NCBI GenBank assembly: GCA_946407015.1 | Contig: CAMJML010000023.1 | Coordinates: forward strand, 1-53,454 | Reading direction: 5' to 3' | Source of the DNA: an uncultured Selenomonadales bacterium | GTDB lineage: Bacteria > Bacillota > Negativicutes > DSM-1736 > Dendrosporobacteraceae | Length of the DNA: 53,454 nt | In this document: in pieces, positions 33,094-40,896 of the stretch | How the letters are laid out: each line of letters begins with the position of its first letter | How positions within the stretch are numbered: the stretch's first letter is position 1 | The notes under the pieces: model-generated | What the model saw: only the letters and a program-made list of their open reading frames with translations | What the model was told of the DNA's origin: nothing | The model's database searches: none | Made by a program: the position numbers and the translations under genes

Positions 33094-33702
33094 ATGTGGA
33101 TTTATGAGAAAAAGCTTGAACATCCAGTCAAAGTGTCCTGCCCTGATGTGAAGTTTGCCAAGATGGTTATTGCTCAATATGGCGGACCGGATGGCGAATT
33201 ATCCGCTTCTTTGCGCTATTTAAATCAGCGCTATTCCATGCCGACCGATCAGATCAAAGCGCTGCTTACGGATATCGGCACGGAAGAACTGGCCCATATG
33301 GAAATGATTGCGGCCATGGTTTACAAGCTGGTTGACGGTGCTTCCTGCGAAGATTTTAAGGCTGCCGGCTGGGAAGGTCAATATGTTCAGCATGACCATG
33401 GTTTATTCTGGACCGATGTGAACGGCGTTCCTTGGAGCGCGAAATATATCGCCTGTCTGGGTGATCCCATTACCGACCTCATGGAGGACATGGCTGCAGA
33501 GCAGAAAGCCCGTACTACGTACGAGCATTTAATTGCCTGCACGGACGATCCCTGTGTAAAAGACACCCTGCGTTTTTTATGGCAGCGGGAAGTGGTGCAT
33601 TTTCAGCGCTTCGGGGAAGCGCTCAATGACGTTCAGGAGTGGATGTGCAAATCCAAACACGTCTGGAATGGCCACAAATGTGATTGCAACAAGAAAGACT
33701 AG
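33094..33702 (+). CDS. cotJC: Spore coat manganese catalase CotJC
   Basis: A 202-residue ferritin-like di-manganese catalase domain protein of the inner spore coat. Metal ligands are visible as GTEELAHMEM (Glu and His, near residues 64-73), AAEQKAR (Glu near 135) and REVVHF (Glu and His near 167-171). The C-terminus has CKSKHVWNGHKCDCN with extra Cys/His. GGGGGAG lies upstream, and the gene is 15 bases after cotJB. A terminator hairpin follows at 33719-33745. Confidence 0.94.
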   Translation: MWIYEKKLEHPVKVSCPDVKFAKMVIAQYGGPDGELSASLRYLNQRYSMPTDQIKALLTDIGTEELAHMEMIAAMVYKLVDGASCEDFKAAGWEGQYVQHDHGLFWTDVNGVPWSAKYIACLGDPITDLMEDMAAEQKARTTYEHLIACTDDPCVKDTLRFLWQREVVHFQRFGEALNDVQEWMCKSKHVWNGHKCDCNKKD

Positions 33703-33718
33703 CTACAGGAAAAGATTA

Positions 33719-33749
33719 ATGGCCCCATGCCATGCATGGAGCCATTTGT
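33719..33749 (+). terminator. Terminator of cotJABC
   Basis: Stem ATGGC/GCCAT (33719-33723 with 33741-33745) and CCATG/CATGG (33725-33729 with 33735-33739) with one mismatch between them, then TTGTATTTT. Confidence 0.6.
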
Positions 33750-33815
33750 ATTTTGGGGTAGTTGCATTACGGGATAAGCAAGGATTAAAATGAATGAGAT
33801 TAGAAAATTTTTAAG

Positions 33816-33847
33816 GGAGAGAAGCGGAGTGCTTTTCTCCTTTTTTA
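33816..33847 (+). terminator. Second terminator before the paralogous catalase
   Basis: A 10-bp stem with one G-T (33816-33825 with 33831-33840), a five-base loop and six T residues. It insulates the second catalase from the cotJ operon. Confidence 0.85.
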
Positions 33848-33911
33848 TTTCCCTGGATTATGACCATGGAATTGCGAAAAAATAAAGAATATAATAACTC
33901 GGCTTTTGTGA

Positions 33912-33920
33912 CATAATACA
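33912..33920 (+). promoter_or_regulatory. Possible sporulation-sigma -10 element of the second catalase
   Basis: CATAATACA matches sigma-E/G-type -10 sequences, with an AT-rich AATATAAT 16 bases upstream. It lies 29 bases before the GTG start. Confidence 0.35.
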
Positions 33921-33948
33921 CTTGAAATTTATTAAGGTGGTGTTTGCC

Positions 33949-34629
33949 GTGTTTAAGCATGAAAAACAATTATTGAATCCAGTCAAGGTTGAAAGACCCA
34001 ATCCGACCTATGCGGCTATGCTGACAGAACAATTGGGTGGTCCGCAAGGAGAAATGAAAGCCGCTATCCAATACATGGCTCAAAGTTTCCGGATCAAAGA
34101 TCCGGAAATTAAAGATTTGTTTATGGATATTGCGTCAGAAGAATTAAGTCATATGGAGATGGTAGCGGCGACTATTAACTTACTGAATGGTCATAACCTG
34201 GATGCTGAAGGCGTTAATGTGGGCCAAATAGAAAGCCATGTGCTTACAGGCTTAAATCCCGCTTTGACGAACGCGTCCGGATACCTGTGGACGGCTGCCT
34301 ATGTCAATGTAACCGGGGATCTGGCGGCCGATTTGCTGTCCAATATTGCAGCCGAGCAAAGAGCCAAAGTCGTATATGAATACTTGTACCGCCAAATAAA
34401 CGATAAGTTTGTTCGCGAAACCATTGATTTTCTCTTAAACCGTGAAGAAGCCCATAATACTCTTTTCCGCCAAGCCTTCAACCGGATTCAAGGTACAGGC
34501 TCAACGCAAGATTGGGGTGTCGATGAAAACGCCCGTCTGTACTTTGATTTATCTTCGCCTGGTAAATATTTTGATATCAACAAACCACAGCCACCTTCTT
34601 TCCAGACTCCGGACACGGGAATTCAGTAA
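33949..34629 (+). CDS. Second coat-type manganese catalase
   Basis: A 226-residue CotJC-like di-Mn catalase. The GTG at 33949 is set by AAGGTGG at 33934-33940; a TTG at 33922 would lie almost on the candidate promoter. The ligand pattern matches CotJC: ASEELSHMEM, AAEQRAK, REEAHN. The C-terminal tail differs (DWGVDENARLYFDLSSPGKYFDINKPQPPS) and resembles vegetative or YjqC-type catalases. It has its own promoter and terminator context, so it may be expressed at another stage than cotJC. Confidence 0.9.
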   Translation: MFKHEKQLLNPVKVERPNPTYAAMLTEQLGGPQGEMKAAIQYMAQSFRIKDPEIKDLFMDIASEELSHMEMVAATINLLNGHNLDAEGVNVGQIESHVLTGLNPALTNASGYLWTAAYVNVTGDLAADLLSNIAAEQRAKVVYEYLYRQINDKFVRETIDFLLNREEAHNTLFRQAFNRIQGTGSTQDWGVDENARLYFDLSSPGKYFDINKPQPPSFQTPDTGIQ

Positions 34630-34707
34630 TAGACCAATCATTTCGAATCCAAGCGGGCCTCACCAGCGGCTCGCTTTTTCACAACTTAGTGGAAGGGGGA
34701 CGAAGAC

Positions 34708-35591
34708 ATGAATTCCCAGACATTGCTTGGCAGTAAAGAAGCAGCATCTGTAACCAGCCAGATGGCGTTGGAAGCATTCGGGCTGTTGCAGAAATTGACC
34801 GATCAGACCGGGACTCTGCAGGAAGTAACTCGAGATGTGGCTTTTATGAAGATATTGATGGTGAATGTTTGCTTTTATGGCAATCCTGAACCCGGCCATC
34901 CCTGGGTTCTGATCGATACCGGCCTGCCGGATGCAGCCGAGAGTATTATCGCAGCAGCCAGGCAGCGATTTGGAAGCAAGCGTTTACCCGAAGCTATTAT
35001 TCTGACGCATGGACATTTTGACCATGTGGGGGCGGTTGTTGAGCTGATAAAGAAGTGGGCTGTTCCAGTCTACGCCCATAAAAACGAAATTCCCTTTCTA
35101 ACCGGCAAATCCAACTATTTTACGCCTGATCCAACCGTGGATGGCGGACTTATGGCGAAAATTTCCCCTCTTTATCCCAGCCAGGCTATTCAATTAGGAG
35201 ACAATGTTCACCCTCTGCCGGATGATGGAACTGTACCAGGAATGGCTGGCAATGGGTGGCTACTCCAGGGCATACCCCAGGACATATTTCCTTATTTCGG
35301 AAAGCCGATGGTTTGCTGATAGCCGGCGATGCTTTTACGACAACTGAGCAAGAGTCCGCTTTAGCTGTGATGAGTCAAGTTAGAGAAATTCACGGCCCGC
35401 CGAAATACTTCACAGCAGAGTGGCAGCAAGCCTGGCAGTCTGTTAAGCTGCTTGAAGCGCTGCACCCAGCTTTGGCTATTACCGGTCATGGACTGCCAAT
35501 GCGGGGCGAAACGTTAAAGCATCAATTAAGAGGATTAGCCCTCCATTTTGATACTATGGCTATTCCAGAACAAGGCAGGTACGTTCAGTAA
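34708..35591 (+). pseudogene. Frameshifted metallo-beta-lactamase-fold hydrolase
   Basis: Two adjoining reading frames make one MBL protein of about 294 residues. Frame 1 (34708 to about 35250) carries LIDTGLPDAAESI and THGHFDHVGAV (HxHxDH metal site). Frame 2 (from about 35250 to 35591) resumes with ATPGHTPGHISLF, LIAGDAF and TGHGLPM, which supply the remaining His/Asp ligands. The shift lies at about 35245-35256 in GGCTGGCAATGG and is explained by loss of one base. Without correction, translation of frame 1 stops at 35319 and lacks half the active site. It is either a real recent pseudogene or a sequencing error. AAGGGGG precedes the ATG. Confidence 0.85.
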
Positions 35592-35593
35592 GA

Positions 35594-35618
35594 GCAGTCA
35601 AACCTAGCGTTTGACTGC
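35594..35618 (+). terminator. Hairpin after the frameshifted hydrolase
   Basis: A perfect 10-bp stem GCAGTCAAAC/GTTTGACTGC with a five-base loop, directly after the stop codon. No T-run. Confidence 0.55.
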
Positions 35619-35640
35619 TGCATTGGTAATTAAACGAGCC

Positions 35641-35752
35641 GAGATTTGATAGTAAAGCTCCTCAGTGTGATCCGACCCGTCCCCGAATGGAGTAACCAAA
35701 TCTAATTAGTGCTGCAAGTGCTTGCCGAATGGCCAAGCACTTGCTTTTTTTT
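35641..35752 (+). ncRNA. Candidate structured RNA ending in a terminator
   Basis: The stretch 35592-36047 has no gene. A perfect 7-bp closing stem (35642-35648 with 35697-35703) encloses a 5-bp stem (35657-35661 with 35689-35693) and a pyrimidine-rich loop. Eleven bases later an 11-bp stem (35714-35724 with 35734-35744) and eight T residues form a textbook terminator. No gene upstream obviously needs it. It could be a small RNA or the sensing part of a leader; it matches no riboswitch class I can recall. The rest up to 36030 is AT-rich without clear signals. Confidence 0.4.
35714..35752 (+). terminator. Strong terminator in a gene-free region
   Basis: An 11-bp stem GCAAGTGCTTG with its exact complement, a nine-base loop and eight consecutive T residues. 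Confidence 0.9.
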
Positions 35753-36047
35753 CGGGATAGAAGCCCTATACCGTATCTAGGTTATTAAGGATTCTTGAAA
35801 AAGTTTTACGGCCAAATGCAAAGTTATTTTCGGTATTTGAGCTGTTCTACCGTACGGGTGCCTGTAAAGGCTTATTCTAAAGCTGGAATGTCAGTTTAAA
35901 TTTAGCCATTTCCAGGAATGTCATTAGTTAGAAAATGCTATTCAAATGACTGAAGTGGAAGCTTTTGGGTCACAGAAATAAATAACAAAATGTAAACTAT
36001 CGGCATAACATGAAATAGGCGAAGGTTTAAAGGAGGGCATGAACCGT

Positions 36048-36383
36048 ATGTTAGTGGTCAGTGAAATGCAAATATTTGTGTGGCTAGGTGGAGCCTTACT
36101 GGCAGCCAACGTGCTGGCGATGGTGCTGTTTGTTCTGTTTAGCAAACTGCCGGACAGCCGGTTGAAGGAGAGCATTCGCAGCATCATCTTTGAGCTGGAT
36201 AAATTTGCGGATAGTATGGAGAACGCTGAAAAACGCCGGATTGCCATTCAACAGATTAATGACATTTTGGGCTGGCGGAAAATCTTGGTTCCTTCGGCCT
36301 TGATTGGCTGGATTATTGACGCTGAAGTTGCGGCGATTCGCAAAATGCAAAAATCGACCGATACACCGAATCTGCATGAGTAA
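36048..36383 (+). CDS. Small membrane protein, holin-like in layout, hypothetical
   Basis: A 111-residue protein. The ATG at 36048 is preferred to that at 36039, because AGGAGGG at 36031-36037 nearly touches the first. An N-terminal transmembrane helix (FVWLGGALLAANVLAMVLFVLF) is followed by a charged helical region (LKESIRSIIFELDKFADSMENAEKRRIAIQQIND) and a C-terminal amphipathic WRKILVPSALIGWIIDAEVAAIRKMQ. The layout resembles LLH-type holin-like proteins, but I cannot assign a function. A 21-bp inverted repeat starts at its stop codon. Confidence 0.65.
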   Translation: MLVVSEMQIFVWLGGALLAANVLAMVLFVLFSKLPDSRLKESIRSIIFELDKFADSMENAEKRRIAIQQINDILGWRKILVPSALIGWIIDAEVAAIRKMQKSTDTPNLHE

Positions 36384-36434
36384 ATAGCAAGATGACAGCC
36401 TCAAGGCTTCACCGAGGCTGTCATCTTGCTATTT
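36382..36434. terminator. Bidirectional terminator, 21-bp perfect stem
   Basis: Arms 36382-36402 and 36414-36434 are fully complementary with an 11-base loop. It lies between the holin-like gene (plus) and the 36-residue gene (minus) and ends in A/T runs on both strands. Confidence 0.9.
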
Positions 36435-36436
36435 AA

Positions 36437-36547
36437 TTATTTAAAAAAGAACCACCATAGTGCCACCAGAAGCGCAAGGAGTACCCATACCCACACTTTC
36501 GACAGCAGGAACAGGATAATGGCAATGATGGCTGCCCAAGTCAGCAT
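36437..36547 (-). CDS. 36-residue membrane protein, hypothetical
   Basis: Minus-strand reading gives a 36-residue protein starting MLTWAAIIAIILFLLSKVWV and ending in a Trp/Phe/Lys-rich WWFFFK. It is almost entirely one or two hydrophobic helices. A GGGAGGG site (36553-36559) lies five bases before the ATG, and a strong bidirectional terminator follows its stop. Both flanking signals support a real gene despite its size. The role is unknown. Confidence 0.6.
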   Translation of the reverse strand: MLTWAAIIAIILFLLSKVWVWVLLALLVALWWFFFK

Positions 36548-36688
36548 GCTGAACCCTCCCATCAGGCTTTATTACATACTATGCGGTTCAGGTGGTAAAG
36601 TCGACCATAATAGGGCTAGTTTACAGAATAAAAGCATTCCTGGCGAAGTTTTTTCTTGCAGGCAGGGTAGCAACCTGAGCGTGAATAT

Positions 36689-36697
36689 CATAGGATA
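36689..36697 (+). promoter_or_regulatory. Possible sporulation-sigma -10 element
   Basis: CATAGGATA fits CATAnnnTA of mother-cell sigma factors, 44 bases before the small Gly-rich gene. No convincing -35. Confidence 0.3.
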
Positions 36698-36740
36698 CTG
36701 TAGTCAAGGTAAATAATTTAACTCCAAAGGAGGAGTCATT

Positions 36741-36863
36741 ATGGGATTTGGTCGCTTTGGTGGTTGCGGCGGTGGAAATGGTAGCTGGTGGATCATTATT
36801 ATTATCATTATTCTGCTGCTGTTTTTCTGCAACGAAGATGACTGTTCATCAACTTGCCTTTAA
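36741..36863 (+). CDS. 40-residue Gly-rich/poly-Ile membrane peptide
   Basis: A 40-residue protein: a Gly-rich start (GFGRFGGCGGGNGSWW), then a run of seven Ile and three Leu forming one transmembrane helix, then an acidic Cys-containing end (CNEDDCSSTCL). AAAGGAGGAG sits seven bases before the ATG and a terminator follows. The pattern recalls the YjcZ/sporulation small-protein group, but that family has a different consensus, so the link is tentative. Confidence 0.7.
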   Translation: MGFGRFGGCGGGNGSWWIIIIIIILLLFFCNEDDCSSTCL

Positions 36864-36884
36864 TTCATAGCATTGTCCCAATTG

Positions 36885-36930
36885 AAAAAACACCACTGCA
36901 AGCTAAGTACCCTTGTGGTGGTGTTTTTTT
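36885..36930 (+). terminator. Terminator of the 40-residue peptide gene
   Basis: Stem AAAAAACACCAC (36885-36896) with its complement at 36918-36929 and further T residues. Confidence 0.85.
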
Positions 36931-36961
36931 CATTTAAATCATTTATGAAGGAGGAATGACT

Positions 36962-37498
36962 TTGAAAATCACGGTAAACGGCGGGCATTATCCAGGCCTT
37001 GACCCTGGAGCCGTTGGGCCAAGCGGTTTGCAGGAAGCTGTTGTTGTCCAGGATATGATGAACAAAGTGGCTGGATATTTGCGGCTTGTCGGTTATGAAG
37101 TGCTGGCCGTACAAAAAAATGAGCTTTACGAGATTACCGATACGTCGAATCTTTATGGAGCCGACTTGTTTGTTTCGATTCATTGTAATGCAGCTGCCAG
37201 CAGTCTGGCTCGCGGAACGGAAACTTATTGCTATCAGTGGGGTGGGGAAGGAGCTAAGCTGGCCCAGTTTATCCAAAACCAGGTGGTCAGTAGCTTAAAT
37301 ACGGTGGACCGGGGCGTAAAAACAGCCAACTTTCAGGTGCTCAGGGAAACCGACTGCCCTGCAGCACTGGTAGAGACCGCTTTTATCTCCAATCCTGAGG
37401 ACGAGCAGTTATTGGCAGATCCAGTCAAACGGGATGAATTTGCCAGGGCGATTGCCCGCGGGATTACTGATTATGTGGCCTGGTTTACAACCGGATAA
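36962..37498 (+). CDS. N-acetylmuramoyl-L-alanine amidase (Amidase_3)
   Basis: A zinc amidase of 178 residues that cleaves the lactyl-peptide bond of peptidoglycan. TTG at 36962 is favoured because AAGGAGG lies seven bases upstream; the ATG at 36956 is nearly inside that site. Motifs: NGGHYPGLDPGAVGPSGLQEA at the start (Zn His and Glu), SIHCNAAAS near 73, and LVETAFISNPEDEQLL near 140 with the catalytic Glu. No signal peptide or wall-binding domain is seen, so export is unclear. Such stand-alone modules occur in spore formers for mother-cell lysis or cortex processing. Confidence 0.92.
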   Translation: MKITVNGGHYPGLDPGAVGPSGLQEAVVVQDMMNKVAGYLRLVGYEVLAVQKNELYEITDTSNLYGADLFVSIHCNAAASSLARGTETYCYQWGGEGAKLAQFIQNQVVSSLNTVDRGVKTANFQVLRETDCPAALVETAFISNPEDEQLLADPVKRDEFARAIARGITDYVAWFTTG

Positions 37499-37591
37499 GA
37501 GGATAAGTCTGTAATGCCGGCGGTTAGCAGGATTTAACGCTGGACAATTGCGAACAGAGCAGGTACAATCTGGCCTTAAGGGGGGATGCGG

Positions 37592-38338
37592 ATGCGCCAA
37601 GGGAAAATGAGGGTGGAAATGCATGTGCATACCTGTTTCTCACCGGACTCCTTCATGTCCTTGCAACAATTGGCCGATGCCTGCAGCCGCAAGCAAATTG
37701 ATTGTGTTGCCATTACCGATCATAACACCATCAGCGGAGCGGTCGCATTTCAACGGCATTTTACGGCGGTCCGGACTATCATCGGGGAAGAAATCAGCAC
37801 TTCCGAGGGGGAGATCATCGGGTATTTTTTGCAGCAGGAGATCAAACCCGGTCAATCGGTTGCAGCAACCATTGCTGCCATTAAGGAGCAGGGCGGGCTG
37901 GTTTGTGTGCCCCATCCGTTTGACCGGCATCGGTCGGGTGTTTTAAAGCCCGCCGCGTTAATGAATTATTTGGATCAAATTGATCTGATTGAGCGTTATA
38001 ACAGTAGAAATTTGAATCAGGCAGCCAACCGCCAGGCCGAGTGTTTTGCCGAACAATATGGCAAAATCAGCACAGTGGGTGCTGACGCGCATTGGCATCA
38101 AGAATTGGGACGCTGTCAGGTGCTTATGGATGATTTCCAGCATGCTGCCGATTTTCTGGTTGGTTTGGCGGCAGCGCAAACGGTTACGGCTGCTTTGCCA
38201 TGGTGGCGAAATGTGCTTTATTCCGGTGCCCGGCTGATCAAACGGGCCGTTATGCCGTCGTTGTGCCCAAACTGTTCAGCCTGTACCGGCAGCCGCCACA
38301 GTCTTCAGCAACAGAGTAAAACTAATTTTTCTCATTAA
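37592..38338 (+). CDS. PHP-domain metal-dependent phosphoesterase
   Basis: A 248-residue PHP-family protein. Metal ligands are visible in MHVHTCFSPDS (near residue 11), ITDHNTISG (near 42), IIGEEIST (near 62), CVPHPFDRHR (near 110) and TVGADAHWH (near 158). Relatives include YciV/RNase-AM-type 5'-3' phosphoesterases, so hydrolysis of a nucleotide or oligonucleotide phosphate is plausible. The C-terminal 45 residues with CPNCSAC are poorly conserved in appearance. The ATG at 37592 is chosen over 37586 for spacing from the AAGGGGGG site. Confidence 0.85.
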   Translation: MRQGKMRVEMHVHTCFSPDSFMSLQQLADACSRKQIDCVAITDHNTISGAVAFQRHFTAVRTIIGEEISTSEGEIIGYFLQQEIKPGQSVAATIAAIKEQGGLVCVPHPFDRHRSGVLKPAALMNYLDQIDLIERYNSRNLNQAANRQAECFAEQYGKISTVGADAHWHQELGRCQVLMDDFQHAADFLVGLAAAQTVTAALPWWRNVLYSGARLIKRAVMPSLCPNCSACTGSRHSLQQQSKTNFSH

Positions 38339-38394
38339 AAAAGCGAAAGAGTATCCTGATGCGATTCACTGTCAGGACATTCTTTCGCTTTTTT
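38337..38394. terminator. Bidirectional terminator between the PHP and Lrp genes
   Basis: A 14-bp outer stem (38337-38350 with 38381-38394) plus an inner TCCTGA/TCAGGA stem. A/T runs at both ends serve both convergent genes. Confidence 0.85.
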
Positions 38395-38841
38395 TTAGTC
38401 AGGAGTTACGGAGGGACGATCGGTAACCACCGATAGAACGACCGTTGTCTTGGTTTTCTGGATACCAGGCTGCGTCTTGATCCGGTTGAGAAGCTGTTCA
38501 AGGGACTGGGTATTGCTGGTGATAATCTTCAGGGAATAATCAAAATCGCCGGCAATGTAGTAGCATTCTTGAATTTCTGTTTCCTGCTTCACAAACTCGG
38601 CAAAACAATCGCCAAACCGCGGGTTTTCTAGGCTGATGAACATTAAGGCCATGAGTTGCTTATTCAGGAGCTGGGGGTTTAAGATGGCACAATACTGTTC
38701 AATAATACCTGATGCTTCCAGCTTTTTCAGCCTTTCGCTGATGGCCGGCATGGACATGCCAATATCGGTACTTAAATCAGAGATGGTCATGCGAGCGTTT
38801 TTTTGCAGCATTTTCAATATTTTGACGTCAATATCATCCAT
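38395..38841 (-). CDS. Lrp/AsnC family transcriptional regulator
   Basis: A 148-residue regulator. The N-terminal HTH reads MDDIDVKILKMLQKNARMTISDLSTDIGMSMPAISERLKKLEASGII. The C-terminal RAM/ligand domain contains CYYIAGDFDYSLKIITSNTQSLEQLL. These proteins sense amino acids and form octamers. The effector and targets are not readable. Divergent from the riboswitch-controlled HD-GYP gene, separated by about 275 bases. Confidence 0.95.
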   Translation of the reverse strand: MDDIDVKILKMLQKNARMTISDLSTDIGMSMPAISERLKKLEASGIIEQYCAILNPQLLNKQLMALMFISLENPRFGDCFAEFVKQETEIQECYYIAGDFDYSLKIITSNTQSLEQLLNRIKTQPGIQKTKTTVVLSVVTDRPSVTPD

Positions 38842-39114
38842 AATTTCACCACTCTACGAAGTTAATGGAAACCGGCCGAATAATTATACGCATCTTATCT
38901 TAATATGTTTTCCGGGTATTTTCAATATGATTTTTTCATCCTAGTTAATAATCTTATTTTAATCATGCAAATAAGTTAATTTTTTAAGTTATTGCATAAG
39001 AATGGCTCTGTTTTACGGTAAAAGTTTAAAAAACATTGACAATTATTATGAGAATATTCTACAATTAATGGCAGGAACTGATATTTTTTATGTATATTAA
39101 TTCCGGCATAAAGA

Positions 39115-39237
39115 GAATATATTGGCAAACTTGCCGAAAGGTAAGGACGCAAAGCTATGGGTCTAAGGACATTGTCTATGACTGCCAAGCCGCCATTTTA
39201 GCTGTGGGCTGAGATGTTTGCATGGGTGAGGATATTC
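39115..39237 (+). promoter_or_regulatory. Cyclic-di-GMP-I (GEMM-I) riboswitch upstream of an HD-GYP gene
   Basis: The aptamer core at about 39121-39195 has P1 TTGGC/GCCAA (39122-39126 with 39184-39188). P2 is CTTGCC/GGTAAG with a GAAA tetraloop (39130-39145). The hallmark GGACGCAAAGC is at 39145-39155, followed by GTCTAAGG and the 3' GCC..GCCGCC end. An alternative long-range pairing is visible: GAATAT 39115-39120 with ATATTC 39232-39237, and GCAAAC 39125-39130 with GTTTGC 39216-39221. That pairing would compete with P1/P2 and could link ligand binding to the terminator at 39238. The ON/OFF direction cannot be read with certainty. Confidence 0.93.
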
Positions 39238-39272
39238 AAAAAGACCAGGGTTTGAGCACTGGTCTTTTTATT
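39238..39272 (+). terminator. Riboswitch expression-platform terminator
   Basis: An 11-bp stem (39238-39248 with 39259-39269), a 10-base loop and T residues, 45 bases before the HD-GYP start codon. Confidence 0.88.
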
Positions 39273-39316
39273 TTCCTATCTATTCTTATCTAAATGATAA
39301 TGGAGGCGCTGGCACC

Positions 39317-40288
39317 ATGAAAGAGAAAATCTTTGAAGTGATCAATACACGCACTCAACAAGGTTGGCTGATGATTGATCAGGACTATAAAGTTGTGTAT
39401 ATTAATCAATCCATGTGCCAGTGGCTTTCGCAAGATCAAAGCCTTTTTATTGGCAAGTCGTTGCTGGATGTTTTGTATAAAGGCAGAAAGCGGACTTTGT
39501 CGGGGCATTATCACGGACCGCTTATTGAAACAATGGAAACAGGCCAGGAATTGACCAAACGGGAATGCTGCATGCCGATTTGCGGGCAGCACAAGTGGTT
39601 TTTAGCCAATACGTATTTGCTTCATAATGTTTTAGGGCAGGTACAGTACGCGCTTGGTGATTATGTGATTATTGATAAATATAAGTTGCTGGAAGAAAAT
39701 CTGGATAATATCAATTTGAGTATCATCCGTTCTTTTGCCGATGCCATCGGCGCCCGTGATTCTTATACGAAAGCGCATAGCGAGTGTGTTGCGGAGCTTA
39801 TGCTGGAACTGGCCCAATATATGCGCCTGGAACAATACAAGGTCGGCCGGGTTTATTTGTCCGGGCTGGTTCACGATATTGGCAAAATCGGTATTCCGGA
39901 GCATATTCTCAATAAGCCGGGCCGCCTGACCCATGAGGAATACACCATCATTCAGGAGCATCCGAATATCGGGGCCAATATCCTGGATAATATCAAAGGC
40001 TTTGAGGATATTGCCGGTGCTGTCCGTTATCATCACGAACGGTATGACGGCAATGGCTATCCAAACCGGCTTTGTGGCGAGGAAATTCCACTCTACAGCC
40101 GGATGCTGGCCGTTTGTGATACGTTTGATGCTATGACCAGCGCCCGCTGTTACCGCCGGCCTTTTAGTGAGCAGGAGGCCATTAAAGAAATTCGGCGCTG
40201 TTCCGGTTCACAGTTTGATCCGGTTATCAGTGAAGCTTTTATTGAAATGTTATATTACCGGGACAATATTGGTGAACTGGATTTTTAA
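39317..40288 (+). CDS. PAS-HD-GYP cyclic-di-GMP phosphodiesterase
   Basis: A 323-residue soluble protein with an N-terminal PAS-like sensor (about residues 10-125) and a complete HD-GYP domain (about 135-310). Catalytic blocks are AHSECVAELMLEL, LVHDIGKIGIPEHIL, EHPNIGANIL, HHERYDGNGYP and VCDTFDAMTSARCYR. It is expected to hydrolyse c-di-GMP. Because a c-di-GMP riboswitch precedes it, the gene is probably regulated by the level of the molecule it destroys. GGAGGCG at 39302-39308 sets the start. Confidence 0.94.
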   Translation: MKEKIFEVINTRTQQGWLMIDQDYKVVYINQSMCQWLSQDQSLFIGKSLLDVLYKGRKRTLSGHYHGPLIETMETGQELTKRECCMPICGQHKWFLANTYLLHNVLGQVQYALGDYVIIDKYKLLEENLDNINLSIIRSFADAIGARDSYTKAHSECVAELMLELAQYMRLEQYKVGRVYLSGLVHDIGKIGIPEHILNKPGRLTHEEYTIIQEHPNIGANILDNIKGFEDIAGAVRYHHERYDGNGYPNRLCGEEIPLYSRMLAVCDTFDAMTSARCYRRPFSEQEAIKEIRRCSGSQFDPVISEAFIEMLYYRDNIGELDF

Positions 40289-40397
40289 CCACAACAAACT
40301 GCGGACCCTGGGACAACCTGCCGGGGTCTATTTTATTTTTCCGAAAAATATATATGAAGAAGAACGAGGTGAGGTGAAAACAAGGGGGCCTTAAGTT

Positions 40398-40850
40398 ATG
40401 AAAACTCAGGAATTTATCAATTGGCTGGTTCCGGCCGCAAAGGATGTTTGCTGTCAATACCGGCTGCCTGCCAGTGTTTGTATTGCGCAAGGAGCCTTGG
40501 AAAGCAACTGGGGGGAAGCGGTTATCGGAAAATATAATCTGTTTGGCCGTAAGTGGAACGGCATTGGCCGGTTTATTGAAGTTTCCATTCAAGAATTTCA
40601 GGATGACGGTTATCAAATCGCTGTGGCTAAATTTAAGGATTACGATTCACTGGCCGAAGCGGTTACCGATTGGTGTTTGCTGATCCGTGAAGATATTCGC
40701 TATTACGCTTGCCGGAAGGCAAAAGGGGATTACGAAAAATTTGTTGCCGCTTTCAGCGCCCATACTTCGCCGGACCGTACCTATCACGATAAGCTGCTGG
40801 CAACTATCCATGCCAATCAATTGCGGCAGTATGATTGTCTGTTGCACTAA
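40398..40850 (+). CDS. Glucosaminidase-type cell-wall hydrolase domain protein
   Basis: A 150-residue protein that is essentially one GH73-like glucosaminidase domain: LPASVCIAQGALESNWGEA with the catalytic Glu near residue 35, YNLFGRKWNG near 49, and FKDYDSLAEAVTDWCLLI near 79. These enzymes cut peptidoglycan glycan strands, as FlgJ does. No signal peptide or wall-binding module is present, so it may act inside the mother cell or use another export route. AAGGGGGCC precedes the ATG. Confidence 0.88.
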   Translation: MKTQEFINWLVPAAKDVCCQYRLPASVCIAQGALESNWGEAVIGKYNLFGRKWNGIGRFIEVSIQEFQDDGYQIAVAKFKDYDSLAEAVTDWCLLIREDIRYYACRKAKGDYEKFVAAFSAHTSPDRTYHDKLLATIHANQLRQYDCLLH

Positions 40851-40858
40851 ATCAGCCA

Positions 40859-40896
40859 AAATCAAGTGATAACCTGAGCGGGTTATCACTTGATTT
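40859..40896 (+). terminator. Terminator of the glucosaminidase gene
   Basis: A perfect 16-bp stem (40859-40874 with 40881-40896) with a six-base loop. Confidence 0.85.

Noticed and set aside
35790..35900. A possible second c-di-GMP riboswitch (GCAAAG and CGGTA segments)
   Set aside because: The GAAA tetraloop, the GGACGCAAAGC core and the P1 pairing are all missing.
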